Positions 12,540 through 24,560 of a stretch of DNA of 64,000 bases are shown here, piece after piece. A program made the translations under genes and the position numbers. The stretch comes from Rhodeus uyekii. Taxonomy: Eukaryota; Chordata; Actinopteri; Cypriniformes; Acheilognathidae. The stretch lies in contig JAWRVZ010000003.1 in NCBI GenBank assembly GCA_037043235.1, positions 11,025,001-11,089,000 on the forward strand, read 5' to 3'. A model generated the notes under the pieces. That model saw only the letters and a program-made list of their open reading frames with translations, searched no databases and was not told the DNA's origin. Position 1 is the first letter of the stretch; each line of letters opens with the position of its first letter.

Positions 12540-12675
12540 TGTTTTGGAAGTGTTAGGTTGTTCTAAGTGGCTTCTTGGTGGTTGCTATGGTGTTCTGGGT
12601 GGTTACTAGGTTGTTGCTAGGGCTTTCTGGGTGGTTGCTAGGGTGTTTTATGTGATTGTTGGCTGCTAGGTGATT
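12540..12675. repeat. Short tandem-like repeat, inverted relative to 10541-10640
   Basis: Degenerate 'ggtggttgctagggtgtt' units, the reverse complement of the repeat at 10.5 kb. No coding content. Confidence 0.65.
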
Positions 12676-12941
12676 TTCCCACTCATTTTCATCATACAGA
12701 TTTCAGAAATGTTCTCAGTAAAGACTTTAAGCCGTTAACTAGTCCAGCCAGCTCTGCGATGAGTCACATTAATATGAAGGGGGGAAACCTTCCAAAAAAC
12801 TGTAAAAAAAAATTTCATGGAACTATAATTCCATGAAACACTGTGAATAGATTTGTACATAGATTTTGTACTAAAATCAATATTCAATGTAAATCTTTAG
12901 ATATTGTGATAAGTATACCTCCAATTTGAGTAAAAACTTTA

Positions 12942-13616
12942 CAGTAGAACCCAGACTTACGAAAATAATCCGTTCTGAGGTTGGCTTCGTAAATCGATCT
13001 TTTCGTAAGTCGGTCAGGCTTTTACATGTAAATTGCCTAATCCGTTCTAAGCCCTACAAAAACACCACGTTTAGCATGGGATGAAGCACATCCCAGCTTC
13101 ATACTTCTCAATTATCTCCCTTTTCGTCTCCATGGAGTGCATTCTCTTCTTCCCTTTCACTTCAGCAACAATCTTCACATCCATGGTTAGTGATTAGAAA
13201 AAAGTTTGTTAACTGGGCACAAAATAATGGCAATGCAGCACGATGAAAACAAAACTTGTATCGAAAAGCGCGGACAAACTTTAGAGTTAGCATAACACAG
13301 ACGAAATGGGAGAGGAACGCTACGCAGAGGCTGGTGGGAGCGATTCTGACCAATAGGAGAGCAGGATGCTGAAGCGAAAGCTAGCGTCCGAGCCGGGAGA
13401 CAGGCAATGGGAGAGCGGGACGATTGGTGCGAGTTTACGGGTCAGTGGCGCACGAATTTCAAAACCAAACTCTGAAATCGTCGCCTCAGCCGAGATTTCG
13501 TTTTTCGCATCTTCATCATTTTGTCGTTACTCAGCGAAACCCCCCCCCCCCCGAAATCTTTTATCGTACGTCAAACTTTTCGTACGTAGACCGTTTCGTA
13601 ATTCGGGGTTCTACTG
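12942..13616 (-). mobile_element. Tigger-family element, 675 bp, inverted sister of 10845-11552
   Basis: It is flanked by TA (12940-12941 and 13617-13618). The ends are CAGTAGAACCCAGACTTACG and 'aattcggggttctactg'. The sequence is the reverse complement of the element at 10845-11552 with a shorter transposase remnant. A C-run of about 12 lies near its end (13541-13552). Confidence 0.85.
13071..13184 (-). pseudogene. Tigger transposase remnant, 37 codons
   Basis: It begins with the same MDVKIVAEVK start as the copy at 11240 and keeps KREIIEKYEAGMC. It then diverges (FIPC) and stops, because the deletion removed the second half of the helix-turn-helix. The deletion breakpoint differs from that of the sister copy, so the two were deleted independently or come from different deletion derivatives. 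Confidence 0.75.
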
Positions 13617-13618
13617 TA

Positions 13619-13854
13619 TTTACTTCCCGCAATGCTCTCTCGCTCCCACTCAAACGCACACACATACGGTCAGCGCTTCTCTGACCATTATCAGTAAAAT
13701 AGTTTAGCAACTTGAATTACATGACATTTCTCACTAGAGAAGTAATAATGGTTTTGTTTATATCTTGAAGTAGATAAACTTAGTGTCGCTATTAGTAGAA
13801 ACGCTGCTTCCAGATACTTGAGAGACTCTAAGACTCAAGTAATTCACATACCCT

Positions 13855-13893
<39 letters not shown>

Positions 13894-15125
13894 AGAACTG
13901 CATTAATAACGCCATTAGTCTGCTATCAATGGCTCAAGCATCTGTTATCTGCTCTACGTTGGAATTAGCAGCAAACGCGTGGGAGGAAATGCGTAAGAAA
14001 TTAGTCCTACACACAAGAGTGTTTTAAGGTCAAAAACCTGACGGATGTCTTAAAATACAACGTTTGAACAATATCTTGAGGTGTGGTAACTGTAGTGAGA
14101 GCAGAATAATTGACTGTCGTAATTAATCAATGGCTTATCGTCAATTATTCCGTTTCTAAAGTAGAAAAGAAGTTCGAAGCACATGAGCAAACCTATATAT
14201 TTTAGCAGAGGAAAAGAATTTCATTTAAGAACGTCAACTCTATTTGCTTTTACAAGAAAATCTTCCACACCGCATACCTGTGTCAGCCCGCTCCCACCCA
14301 TCGCCACATAATCTATTAGCGTAGTGACCTATTAAGTCGAGGAATGCTTTGAATGAACCTCCATGAACTTGTAATGGCTGAAAGCCGCTAGTTCAGGATC
14401 AAAGCCGTAAGTTTTGCCTCTGAACGCACACAGAGGTCAGCTTTGTTTGTATTTGAGAAACATCCCCGTCCGTTTGAACTTCCTCCTCTCTCTAATGCGA
14501 CGCACCATTTAGATTTCATCAGGAAACCCCCATTAAAGTTATTGTTTGTGATGACAAAGCGTGGGAAGGAGAAACATCGTCTGTGATCCCAGCACATCTT
14601 GCAGTCACCTCGTTTTGTTTAAATGAAAAGGAAAGCTACCAGAAAAGTCAAACATTTACAATGAACTTAACTCGGACTCATTCCGATATGATCCAGTTTC
14701 CAGATCGTTTGGCCTTTTGTCAATGTTCTGCCTGAAGGCCTAACGGAAGTGAAGTGCGCATGTTCAGCCTGTTTGAAGCCGGTACGTTGGTAATTGTGGC
14801 TTTTGTTTGGTCGAAGTTCAGTTTTCATGTAGCTGTTCGGGTCGGGGTGGATGAGAGGTGGTCTTCCCTAAAGGGATGGCTTGGTTTGGGGGTTTCAATC
14901 GGAATGTAATTCGTCTCCTTGCTTTTCTCAGAAGTTGCTCTGGCAGCATATGTTAGAAACATGTTAACATCTGCCCAGACTGTTTTAAAAGCTAAGGGGG
15001 CTTAATTATTGATCGCTTCCTTGAGGCTCTGAGAAAACTGTCTATGAAGGCTTTGACAGTTTAAGTGAGTCTTTCCTCTGTCACCACCAGCACATATCTA
15101 ACTATATATTGTGTTTAATGATTTC
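13619..15125. other. Gene-free stretch with a (CT)n microsatellite
   Basis: It contains a (CT)n run at 13858-13893. The block 14340-14600 is moderately GC-rich, complex and free of recognised repeats, but has no protein-like frame; a conserved noncoding element is possible but cannot be shown from one sequence. Confidence 0.45.
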
Positions 15126-15272
15126 CTGTGGCTCAAACCGTAGAGAGTGGTACTTGCAACACCAAGATCGTGGGTTTGATTCCCAGGGAAAGCAAGAAGT
15201 GATTAGAAAGTGTATCTTGAATGCAATGTAAGTTGCTTTGGATAAAAGAGTCTTCTAAATGCATAAATGTAA
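15126..15272 (+). mobile_element. tRNA-derived SINE
   Basis: The tRNA-like head has the B-box 'gggtttgattccc' (about 15172-15184). It is followed by the family tail 'taagttgctttggataaaag' and 'aaatgcataaatgtaatg'. It is the same family as the copies at 1783 and 60677. Confidence 0.85.
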
Positions 15273-17128
15273 TGCCATTCCCTGGTGAAAATTATGAAAT
15301 TATTTTGGAATAAAATAGCCGACTACTTTGTTTTGCTGAGACTAATTTCATAATGTGTGCTGAAAACACACAATTAAATGTTTCTTACAAAATTTCAACA
15401 AAATCTCAGCTTAATTGGATGAAATTTATATAACAAAAATGTTTTTTTTTTTTTGTTTTTTTTACAAAACATTGAAATTATATTTAATGTATGACTTTAT
15501 AATTTATTGAAATATTTTCTTTCTCTCTCTATATCTATCATATATATAATTTTTTTTACTATTATATTTTATTTTTATACTATATTTAATTTTTTACTCA
15601 AGTTATTTGATCATAATCATTAATACCCTTCTGTGATGGAAATTATGATTTTGTAAATAACATTTGATCAATTTGATTTATTAAAATAGCCGAATAGGCT
15701 CATTTCACAGCTAAAATTTTATGTATTCTGAATACATACAAATAATATTTTTGACATAATTTTGCAAAATTACAGCTTGTTTGGAAATTACACGATTAAA
15801 TACTCATTTTATAAGTGATATTTAACTTGAGTTTCCTTTTTCTTCTCACTGGTCTTATTTTTCATGTCAAGCATTTAAATTACAAAATTTCCACCACATA
15901 AAAAACAACTTTTATTTTTACACTTCTTTATTTAAAAAAAATTAAATGTATATTGATAGTTTAAATGTATAATTCATATACAATTTAATTAAATCATTTA
16001 GCAACCCATATTGAAAAGTTTCACAAGAGTAAAATAATATAATCTATTCGTAAAATGCATATGGAAAGTTAAAAAATCCAGGCAACATTAGAACAAAGAA
16101 AAAACACATCTATTTCATAACTCTCAAGAGTGTGCGGGTTCTTTGGAACAGTTGCAATAAGAGACTGAAAGAGAAACTCTGGTTTTCTCTTCCAAATAAC
16201 CTGCATCCATGCTCCCACTGTGTTCCTCTTCCTTTCATTTCGTCAATGCATCAGGGAAAGTTTTGCAGGAAAGGGCGAAAAGCCATCTGCTTCCTGAGAT
16301 TCATATTATGGGATGCATGAATGTTAAAATGAGCATCCGGCACTTTTGAACATGTTCATTTTGACTCATTCTTGCAAAGCGCATCTTCAGTCTGAGAAAA
16401 AGATCTCATTAGCTATGATGTCACCAGACTGGGTTTATCAAGCAAATCTGTTAAGTGTTTTTTTATTATTTCAATAGCTATATCCAAATCCTTTGTTCAT
16501 GTGATCCGAACCGCAATTAGATGTAATGCAAGTGATGACTTGAATACAATAAACATCTCTCAGCATGCACTTATTTGCTTCTCCTCAGGGTCAGTTGGAG
16601 GATGTCCCGCCTAATGCACAAGCAGTTAGTTAATCCTTCAAACCATTCATCTACATTTGACATGAAATATACAAACACGTGAGGGTTCTGTCTGTAGTTT
16701 TTGACCAGGCTTTTCAATGCATGTTGTTTGAAACTCTGTTTTTTAATACAATACAGTTAAGCGTGCTTGCATCATTGTTGTCGTCCTCCAAGTTGCATAC
16801 AGGGTAACATTAGCCGCTCTAATATGAGATTACAATCATTTTTCTTTTTCCCAGAGCAGGTGTCCCAACTTGTTCTGATGAAAACCTGTTAAATGCCCCT
16901 TGAGTCTTCCTCCACCCTGTGTGTTTTCAATTTGAGATTGTTCCTCTATTGCAAAACGAAACAGTAAAAAACAACATGATACAAAAGAATCACATTAGCT
17001 TGACAAAACGAAAGCATACACTTAATCAGCACAAAATACAGATAAATACAATCAAAATACCTCGTTGGCTGCATGCTGCGAGAAAGAGAAAAAGTCCTGT
17101 GTGTCCTTAATAATCTTTCTTTGAGGTA
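15273..17128. other. Gene-free AT-rich stretch
   Basis: Strongly AT-rich with T and A runs from 15.3 to 16.1 kb and more complex afterwards. No coding region or complete repeat was recognised. Confidence 0.45.
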
Positions 17129-17816
17129 CAGTAATACCTCATTTTACGAGTGACTTTATACAAGCAAATCGGTGTGCGAGTTTTGTATTGGAGTGCGAGA
17201 ATTTTTCCCTTTGTCCACGCGCATTTTTTTGTGGAAAAGTCCTGACGCTCAGCGTCTTCGCGCGCATTTTACTAGAAATATTCTAATCACAGCCTCTCAT
17301 AAAGCCCATCACCCCTTAACTCGTTCATTCTCTCAGCGTCGCTCGGTTTGGTTGCATCATTCACCACAGTGATACTTTTATCAGTGATTTACAGTGGTTT
17401 TACCTCCTGTTGTAACATTAATTGTGATCGCTATTGTTCACGTAGTGAAATATATACGTACAGCATATAGACAATGACCTCAAGATGAGTAAGAAGGGAT
17501 GAAATTCTAGTAAAACAAAAAGTAGTAAAACGCTCCTCTCGTCTACTCAAAGCTAAAGTGCGCATTACAGTAAATTGTCAAGTATTTTGTTTAATTGTCA
17601 ATTATTAATTTGCATTTATATAAGATGCAATAATGGTTATAATTTTAACTGTAATTGGGTAAAACCCCCAAAATATTTTAAATGGGCATTTATGGTCGTG
17701 TGGAACGAATCGATTGATTTTTAGTGCATTCTTATGGGGAAAATTGTTTTGGTGTACAAGAATTTTGGGTTACGAGCTCTTGGAACGAATTAAACTCGTA
17801 AACCGAGGTATTACTG
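17129..17816 (+). mobile_element. Tigger-like MITE, 688 bp, CAGTAATACCTC..TTTACGAG family
   Basis: The ends are CAGTAATACCTCATTTTACG and 'cgtaaaccgaggtattactg', flanked by TA (17127-17128 and 17817-17818). The interior matches, in reverse complement, the copy at 54842-55556, for example the block 'gacaatgacctcaagatgag'. Short frames inside are shared with that copy only because the DNA is shared; they show no transposase motif. Confidence 0.8.
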
Positions 17817-20800
17817 TATAAATAATGTCCATGTCTACCGCTTGCTTGCAGAAACTAAGAATCTGACGTGAAGTCAACAATCGCGGATAAACATGAACTG
17901 AGTTTTCAAAATAAAAGTACTGCAACTTACAATAAATTAAATTGTGTAAAGTTACAAAAAGTTTTATGAAATGCGCCGCTATATCTTGCGCCTCTTTCCG
18001 CTGACCTGCGTCTGTGTGTGTGAACCGAAGTTAATAGTTCAACTTTTTAAGTAGCACATACCTAATTTTATTAATTTCACTTCCCTGCATCTCAATTTTT
18101 TAAACGCTTTAAAAAAAAAAGCATTTTGCGAGCAGGTTTACATAAGAGAACGATTAAAATGCAGAGAACAGTGCGTCTCAGCCACAAGGTGTTTCCTCAT
18201 CGACTGGGTTCGTCTTTCGCTGTCACTGGGGTCAAGGAAACGGGTCAGATGTGTTTACCTTTTGTAAATGAGTAATCCATATTACAAACTCACATTCCTT
18301 TGCTGTAAATCACTGCTGAGAAATTCACACGTTATTTTTGGCCTTGATTCTACAAATCCCTCTCCCACCATTTCTTCCCAGCTTCAAAATACAATTAAAA
18401 ATGTGTTTGCAATCAATTCATCCCTTGTTTCTCTTGCCTTTTGTATTTTCGTCTCTTGCATCTTTATTATACTGTTCTCTTATTTTATTGTTTATAACAC
18501 GATTCCAAGCATAATTTGAGTGAAAGTACTCGTCCAGATACGATATGCTAACCCATGTCACATGGCAGGAAGGTGAAAGTGATCTAATCTCTGTGAGTGA
18601 AAGCCAGGCAGGACAGATTCTCTGCCAGCTTTAATATTTTCACCAGCCTGCCAGTGTGCTTTGTTTGGATTTTGACTAAACTTCGCTCATGGCCGATCTT
18701 AATCTTCTCTTAAGGCATTGGCGTAGGAAACTATTATTTATAATCTTCTTGTGCAAGTCACATGAGGTCATGTAATATCTCAGAGAGATTTCACCGTTCA
18801 ATCTGTCAGTCCACGTGTTCATGAGTGTCATAGCAATTACAGAGATTTTCAGTCCGTGTATTTTGAAACATTCAAGCCCGTCCAAGTGTTCATTTTGACT
18901 AAGAAACATCCTTTTTTTTTTCTTGCATTGCTGGTCTGAGTGCACATCTGTGTTTTGCATGAACTATTGTCAGATGTTATATAATGTTTCCCCATAAATG
19001 TGCTGCTCTGTTCATTTCCCTAACATGCACTGTCATGTTATGTCACTCATTCCATATAAACAGGCTTGTAAATTCACCATTACTGTCCCAGGCAGGTGTG
19101 TCTGTCTGTGCACCCGTTTCCCAAAATAAGCTTTGTGACTGCTAATGTAACAGTGCTCAATTCTCAGCTGCTGAATATATAACCAGTTCATCAGCGGACA
19201 TCATTACGGAGCATACTGAAAGCCGTTAGTGCCGCCTCACTACAGCTTGAACATCACAGAAAAGCAGGAATTCACCTTTGCAGGTGCAGGAAGGGCAGGG
19301 AAGCACCTTCAGTGCATGTAATCATTTTGCAGAATGATGTCACCAAAGACTCACATGCTGCTCACGGAGTTAAACTGACAAAACATTGTGATTAGTCACA
19401 GATGAAGCAAATATCGTTGATCATTACTCACTAGGCCGCATATTAATGTCTGGGTAGATTAGATGGTTGAGCAAACTATCAGTTCTTGTGATCAAGATGT
19501 TGGATGCAGAAGAAATGTCAGGAATGAATATCTGAGAGACTTTGATAAGGGATAAATTATGGCAAGACTGGGTTATCTGTGAAATGGCAAGGCTTTTGGG
19601 TTGCTCCCGCTCATTAGTGGTGAGAAGGGACAAACCATAAACCTACAACCGAAATGACATGTTTTGTCTTTTTTCTTCATGCCTTAAAATAGCTTGAATG
19701 TAACTGTACACCCTTCGTTTAGTATGCATGGCTTCATGAATATGCAAATGAGCCCCGCCTCCACTCATTCCCACCAGCTCAGAGATCCACTCGCTCCGCT
19801 TTACCGTAGTAAACGCTGTAGTGGTACAGTGGTGTCGCTCTTTACAACTTTTGCTGGACTGTTGTCAAACAGTTAATAACGTGTTGCTAATATTAAACAG
19901 AACCATGTTCTTGTTTGCTGTCTCACAATAAGAAAGAGAAACGCTATGAACGAACTGTGGACAAAGACATATAGTTCTTCACAACATTGTAACATACATC
20001 AAATACATAATTCACTCGCTATATTCCTAAAGGTCCCTGATTTTTCATAACAGAAACGTATACTGACATAATCTGGCTTCTCTTGAGACTCCCCGGTCAT
20101 AATTAATGATATGCTAAAGCATTTAGCTTCAGCATTTAGCTTCAGCATTTAGCTTTCCCGCATCTTGATGTGATTGGTTAAAAGGTAGTTTGTGACATAA
20201 GAAACCTGTTTAGTCTGCCGTTTTAAAGAGAAAATACTAGGCTATGTTGTCGACTTGTGGTTTGTCTTAAAGTATTTTCAGAACACCACATAGGTGTATA
20301 AGCATCATTCAACTTGATTTTGACAACAACAACAACTTGATTTTGACAACTTGATTTTGTGTTTAAAGAGGTTGTTAATGTTGTTTGTGCTTTGATAACC
20401 TACGGTTGCTTAAAAAGAAAAGATAATTCCTCATGATAAAAGCTGCGTAGCCGGTTTTCTTTGTGAAATGCTGCGACGCGTTTACAATAGGTGCTTAATC
20501 TAACCTAAGCGGTTCAAATTTGTCCGTTTCACAGTTGTAATCTAAGCTAAATCTAAGACAACAATTACATTAATGCCAAGTACAAAACTGACACACTTTT
20601 TTTTGCCTTTGAGGTTGTTTTTCACGTGTCAATCAATTACACATCACTTCCTGTAATGAATGACAGCGGTTATTGAATGTGCCCCTGAATGTTTCCCCAT
20701 CTCATTGTAGGACATCATTTAAAGTGCTTAAAAGACTTTTTGAATGACATGTCTTTAATCCTGCCAAAACTGTACTGGTGATCTCAATTATGCTTGTGTA

Positions 20801-22400
20801 ATGAGCCCGTGTCGGCTCAGAACCCGAAAACACACTGGTTTATCATCACAAATCCCCTGCTTTATTTTAGACAGATAGAGGACAATAAATAATGGCAAAC
20901 ATTAGATTTACATTTTTACAATACAGCAGTTCTTGCGATCCCAAGGATAATCCCAAAGGTTTTGGTTGAATGTCATTTTCACCCTCTCGGTGCGCCGCCT
21001 GATTCAACACGGCCCGTGTTTGTCCCACATTGGCGCGCTGTGCATCTCTGCTCGTCCAGCTGTTGTTGAATCTTTTCCAAACCCGTCAGAGCTGTTGTTT
21101 ATTCAAAATGCTTCAATCCAATCCAGATTAATGGCGCTTTATCATCCGTCCCCTCCTCCTCCTCCTCTTTGACTTTAATCACAGAACACACAGTTGCCAA
21201 CAGGAAACCAGACCCAGAATTTCCCCCTCTTTTATATGACTTCTGATGGGATTTGCTTCATTTGCTTCCATGATGGGAAACTAAATGCCTAATCGTTTCA
21301 TTTTAATTTAATTTTGTTTAGAAGGAACTATAAGAACATTTTTACACAATTGCCTTTTTTATCTGCAAATTTGGAGGGTACTGACATACCAGGGCTTTTC
21401 CAGATGCCATAATTCATGTTTCAAAACTGAATGTAATTGAGAATAAAGTGGGTGGGCGGTTCTTTCCCTTTTCTTCCTCTGTTTTTAAACATTGTATTTA
21501 AGGCTTAACTCTTAAATCCACTTCATACACCACAGAATCGCTGAACTCAGTGACACTTCTGCGTTGAAGTTTGGTTGGACGGATGCCCTGCCCTTGTGTT
21601 GGTTACTGTGCTGAGGTCATGCCGGAGCCGAATGTACAGTTCGTGGCATGTTTTTAGTGTATATATCACTTTATGCTTCATAATGCATTGTACTACAGCC
21701 GCAAGAGTTTCATTTTGACATTAAGTCTAATTCATATAATGATGTACTTCATAAATGACTTTGTAAGCAACCACAAATTAAGATGAAATTCTACAACGGC
21801 ATTCAAAAAACTTTTGGGCGTTTCACTTGATCATTTTGCTATTTGTTGCAATGGAGAAATCATGTGCATTGTGTGAAATTAATCAACCACAAAATGCATT
21901 TGATGCTGAAAGGTCCCTTGTGACAAGAAAATTAGTGGGTATAAAGAAAACGATTAAGCCGAAATGACTTAACTGCAAATTCCAGTACGTCTAGAGGACT
22001 GTACGTTTAGCTTAATTAGAGCAGTGTTGTTGAAATTACTTCACTTGTTAAATCTCTTCACTGCAAGCAAACAGGGGTTCACGCATCAGCTCCTCAGAAG
22101 TATGAATACACGGCATTGCGTCGCGCACACCTTTTGATTCCCACAGCTCTGAATATTTTCTGTTTATTCAAATAGATTTAAGTAATTGATTAGTCACCTG
22201 GTAAAAATGGAAGTAGTTAGCACTATTTTATCTGCCTAAATGTTGTACAATAAATAACGCGGTAGACATTTAAAAACATTAGCGTTTTGTGGTTTTTAGT
22301 TGATGTGCGTTACCTTTTGAAAAGTTCTACAAGTATTTAATAAACCTTGACAATTCACTTTTAGCATATATATGCAATGTTACTCTTCTAGTAAAAATGA
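17817..22400. other. Gene-free stretch; small tandem repeats only
   Basis: No gene was recognised. Three copies of 'agcatttagcttc' lie at about 20118-20157, and 'caacttgattttgacaa' is repeated at about 20310-20355. The intervals 18.5-18.7, 19.0-19.4 and 20.75-21.2 kb are relatively complex and could be conserved noncoding DNA near rassf10/tead1, which I cannot test here. Confidence 0.4.
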
Positions 22401-22680
22401 CCAAAAATATGGATGACTCATCCTACACTTCACAGATTCTTGTCCAATCAGATGCTCTCTAAAAGGAGAACGTCTCTCCCCCCCCCCCCCCCCCCAACAC
22501 CACCGGCAAACCAAATCATGGTTTGTGTGTGTGATGTAGATACAGCTGTGCTGATCAGATCTGTTTCCTGTGATATTTTATTTTTAAATATCCTGATGTA
22601 CTAACTATGATTTTCTCAGTCAATCTCACTCTAGAGAGCACCTGATTGGACAAAAAATCAGGACGAGTCATCAATATTTT
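22401..22680. mobile_element. MITE with about 50-bp inverted ends and an 18-C run
   Basis: The left arm 'tggatgactcatcctac..tgtccaatcagatgctctc' pairs with the right arm 'gagagcacctgattggacaa..gacgagtcatcaatat'. The loop contains 18 C (22478-22495). Part of the left arm recurs at 57255-57305 ('gatgactcatcttacact'). No coding content; superfamily unknown. Confidence 0.65.
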
Positions 22681-23066
22681 CCTGGAAAGGAAACACCATA
22701 AGTTTAAATTGCATAGAGTCAATGCTTGGGAAGAGCGAAGCTACATGAACTAAGCCACAAAACTCTAATTCTAACATATACACATAACGCAAATATTATA
22801 TAATTATAACGTTGGTATTACAGCGTTAGTCAGCACACAGTGGACATCTCTCAATCTAATCATTGGTATTTAATAAGCTGCACCTTGTTAAACTATTCTC
22901 CACGTGCATAATTGAGGCAATTAGAGATTGATGTGATCATAACACTAAACTGGTATCATTTACATGCATTCCTCTCTTATAAAGAGAGAATATTACTGAA
23001 ATCTACAGAGGCGAGATTTTCCCTGAGTTCGCGTCGTATTGAGTGACTCGATTCAGATGAACCGAC

Positions 23067-24395
23067 TCACACGAGTGACTCGCAGACGGCTGCGTTATCC
23101 GAGTCTTGGCTGTGCATTGAACTCAGTCCGGTGTCCGAGTCATCATCATTCCCGCATGTTTTTGACAGTCCCCTCGCCTGCTCAACCCAAACATCGTCTT
23201 TGTCTACGGAAGGCAGCTGTTCAGTTTCTCCCTCCTCTTTGCTGTCATCGACCTGCTCCCCTTCCATCTCCCCTAACCTGTGAACCTTCTCAAGCAATTC
23301 CCTCAACTCCTGTTCCTTCGCGTCCAAAAGCTCCTGACTCATATCCAAGTCGCTCCTCACCGTCTCCAGGTCGGTGTTCAAGCGCAGCCCGATGTATAAA
23401 CTCGTATCCAGTTGTGTTTTGATCCTCTCCTCCTCTAACTGGAGCTCGCTGTCCGTTGGGAGGTCCGGGGTGGCCGCTGGGACCGGCTCCTCGGGGACCG
23501 GAATCACCTTGAGCGCCGTTTCTTCTCCAGCGCTCTCCGCGTCTTTGATGGAGAGTTCCTCCTGCCTTCGTCTCATCCACCTTTGGTTGAGCTCTTCTTG
23601 TATTTCTCCTGTAAGGATCTCCATCAGAGCCTCCCTCTCGGTTAGTTCCTCCTGAAGTTGAATGACCTGGTCGCAGCGCGACGCGTATTCCTCAAACTGC
23701 GCGTAGGACGCGTCCGGGCGCGCGCTGGAATCGGCATCCAAGCCCTGCTCCAGCAAATACGTGTCTTGCACATAGTTTACCCCGTGCACTTTCATTCGGT
23801 CGAGGTGAACTTTTGACTCATACCTCTCGATTTCACCGTCCAGCTCCTTTATTCGCTGCACCTGCTGTCGGATAGTGTGATCCTGCGAGATAATCAGATG
23901 CACGAGCGTTTCCATTTTCTCCGCGGATTTGTCTTTGGAAACCGCTTCTTTCCTCCGGTTCATTTTATCCAGTTTTCGAAAAGCCTTCCGCACTATCCTC
24001 CGCTGTTTGTCCTGGGAGAAGGGCATGGTGGTTCTGGCGGCGCAGGGACTCTCTTTGCTGAGCACGACCCGAGCCTCGGCGCTCCTCGGTCCGCTGTTGG
24101 GCAGCGACGCATCGCTTCTGACCAGGACGAAGCGCACGTTTTCCTGCTCGTCGCCCCACGCGCTCCACAGCCGGAGGAGTTTCGTTTTATTCGGTAGAAT
24201 CCGCTCAAACCCCCTCCATTTCTCCACGATGCAGTACGACTGCGGAGCGCCGCCGAGCATCGCGCCCGGATGGAAGTCCTGGTCCTCCAGCAACACTTTC
24301 ACCACGTCCGCGCAGGTGGTGCGTCTGGACAGTCCGGACACCAGCTTCTCCTCTCGGCATACCCACACCGAGATTTTGCTCTCCTCTTGTTCCAT
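23067..24395 (-). CDS. rassf10: rassf10: Ras-association domain family member 10, intronless
   Basis: The gene encodes a 442-residue N-terminal RASSF protein. Residues about 6-95 form the Ras-association (ubiquitin-like) domain, starting KISVWVCREEKLVSGLSRR and containing the family block SYCIVEKWRGFERILPNK and a WGDEQENVRFVL end. A conserved linker follows (SLPNSGPRSAEARVVLS), then a basic KQRRIVRKAFRKLDKMNRR segment (130-148). Coiled-coil-like segments lie at about 160-200, 236-285 and 313-378, with the RASSF9/10-type motif HLDRMKVHGVNYVQDTYL at 197-214 between the first two. The C-terminus is acidic and serine-rich. Mammalian RASSF10 (about 507 residues) has, as I recall, extra low-complexity acidic insertions that are missing here. 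The start is the first in-frame ATG ahead of the RA domain. RASSF10 proteins act as tumour-suppressor-like regulators of proliferation and centrosome/mitotic behaviour, without the SARAH domain of RASSF1-6. Its position directly downstream of tead1 on the same strand matches mammalian synteny. A fish ohnolog suffix (a/b) cannot be decided. Confidence 0.95.
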   Translation of the reverse strand: MEQEESKISVWVCREEKLVSGLSRRTTCADVVKVLLEDQDFHPGAMLGGAPQSYCIVEKWRGFERILPNKTKLLRLWSAWGDEQENVRFVLVRSDASLPNSGPRSAEARVVLSKESPCAARTTMPFSQDKQRRIVRKAFRKLDKMNRRKEAVSKDKSAEKMETLVHLIISQDHTIRQQVQRIKELDGEIERYESKVHLDRMKVHGVNYVQDTYLLEQGLDADSSARPDASYAQFEEYASRCDQVIQLQEELTEREALMEILTGEIQEELNQRWMRRRQEELSIKDAESAGEETALKVIPVPEEPVPAATPDLPTDSELQLEEERIKTQLDTSLYIGLRLNTDLETVRSDLDMSQELLDAKEQELRELLEKVHRLGEMEGEQVDDSKEEGETEQLPSVDKDDVWVEQARGLSKTCGNDDDSDTGLSSMHSQDSDNAAVCESLV

Positions 24396-24560
24396 GATAA
24401 TTCACATCGAGGTCCTTGCGCTTTCACACTCATATAATGTTAGACGTGGTAAAAACTTTATGAACCAGAGATTTGACTCGTCCCGCGCGGCCGTCGCTGC
24501 GAACTGAGAGTTGTGTTTGTCGCTGAAGTTGAACTAGAGAAACGGGCACATCCCACACTC
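24396..24560 (-). promoter_or_regulatory. rassf10 upstream region with CpG-rich segment
   Basis: CpG-dense sequence covers the coding region and extends upstream to about 24.5 kb ('cccgcgcggccgtcgctgcg' at about 24482-24501), whereas the flanks are AT-rich. This resembles the CpG island at mammalian RASSF10 promoters. 'catataatg' near 24431 reads on the minus strand as a weak TATA-like motif. The transcription start cannot be placed. Confidence 0.4.

Noticed and set aside
10541..12675. A large palindrome made by the paired repeats at 10.5/12.5 kb and Tigger copies at 10.8/12.9 kb
   Set aside because: The order of the two blocks is not mirrored, so the arrangement is two independent inverted pairs rather than one palindrome.
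17172..17372. 66-codon frame shared with a frame at 55311-55535 (ending SQRRSVWLHHSPQ)
   Set aside because: The similarity exists because both lie in the same Tigger-like MITE; frames are shifted between copies and show no transposase motif.
1..23000. Exons of ARNTL/BMAL1, the next gene after RASSF10 in mammals
   Set aside because: Looked for basic-helix-loop-helix and PAS-type peptide blocks on both strands and saw none; the gene, if syntenic, is outside the window.
23039..24507. Plus-strand frames of 127, 93, 106 and 192 codons
   Set aside because: They lie antisense to rassf10, whose frame carries unmistakable family sequence; these are shadows of a GC-rich coding region.
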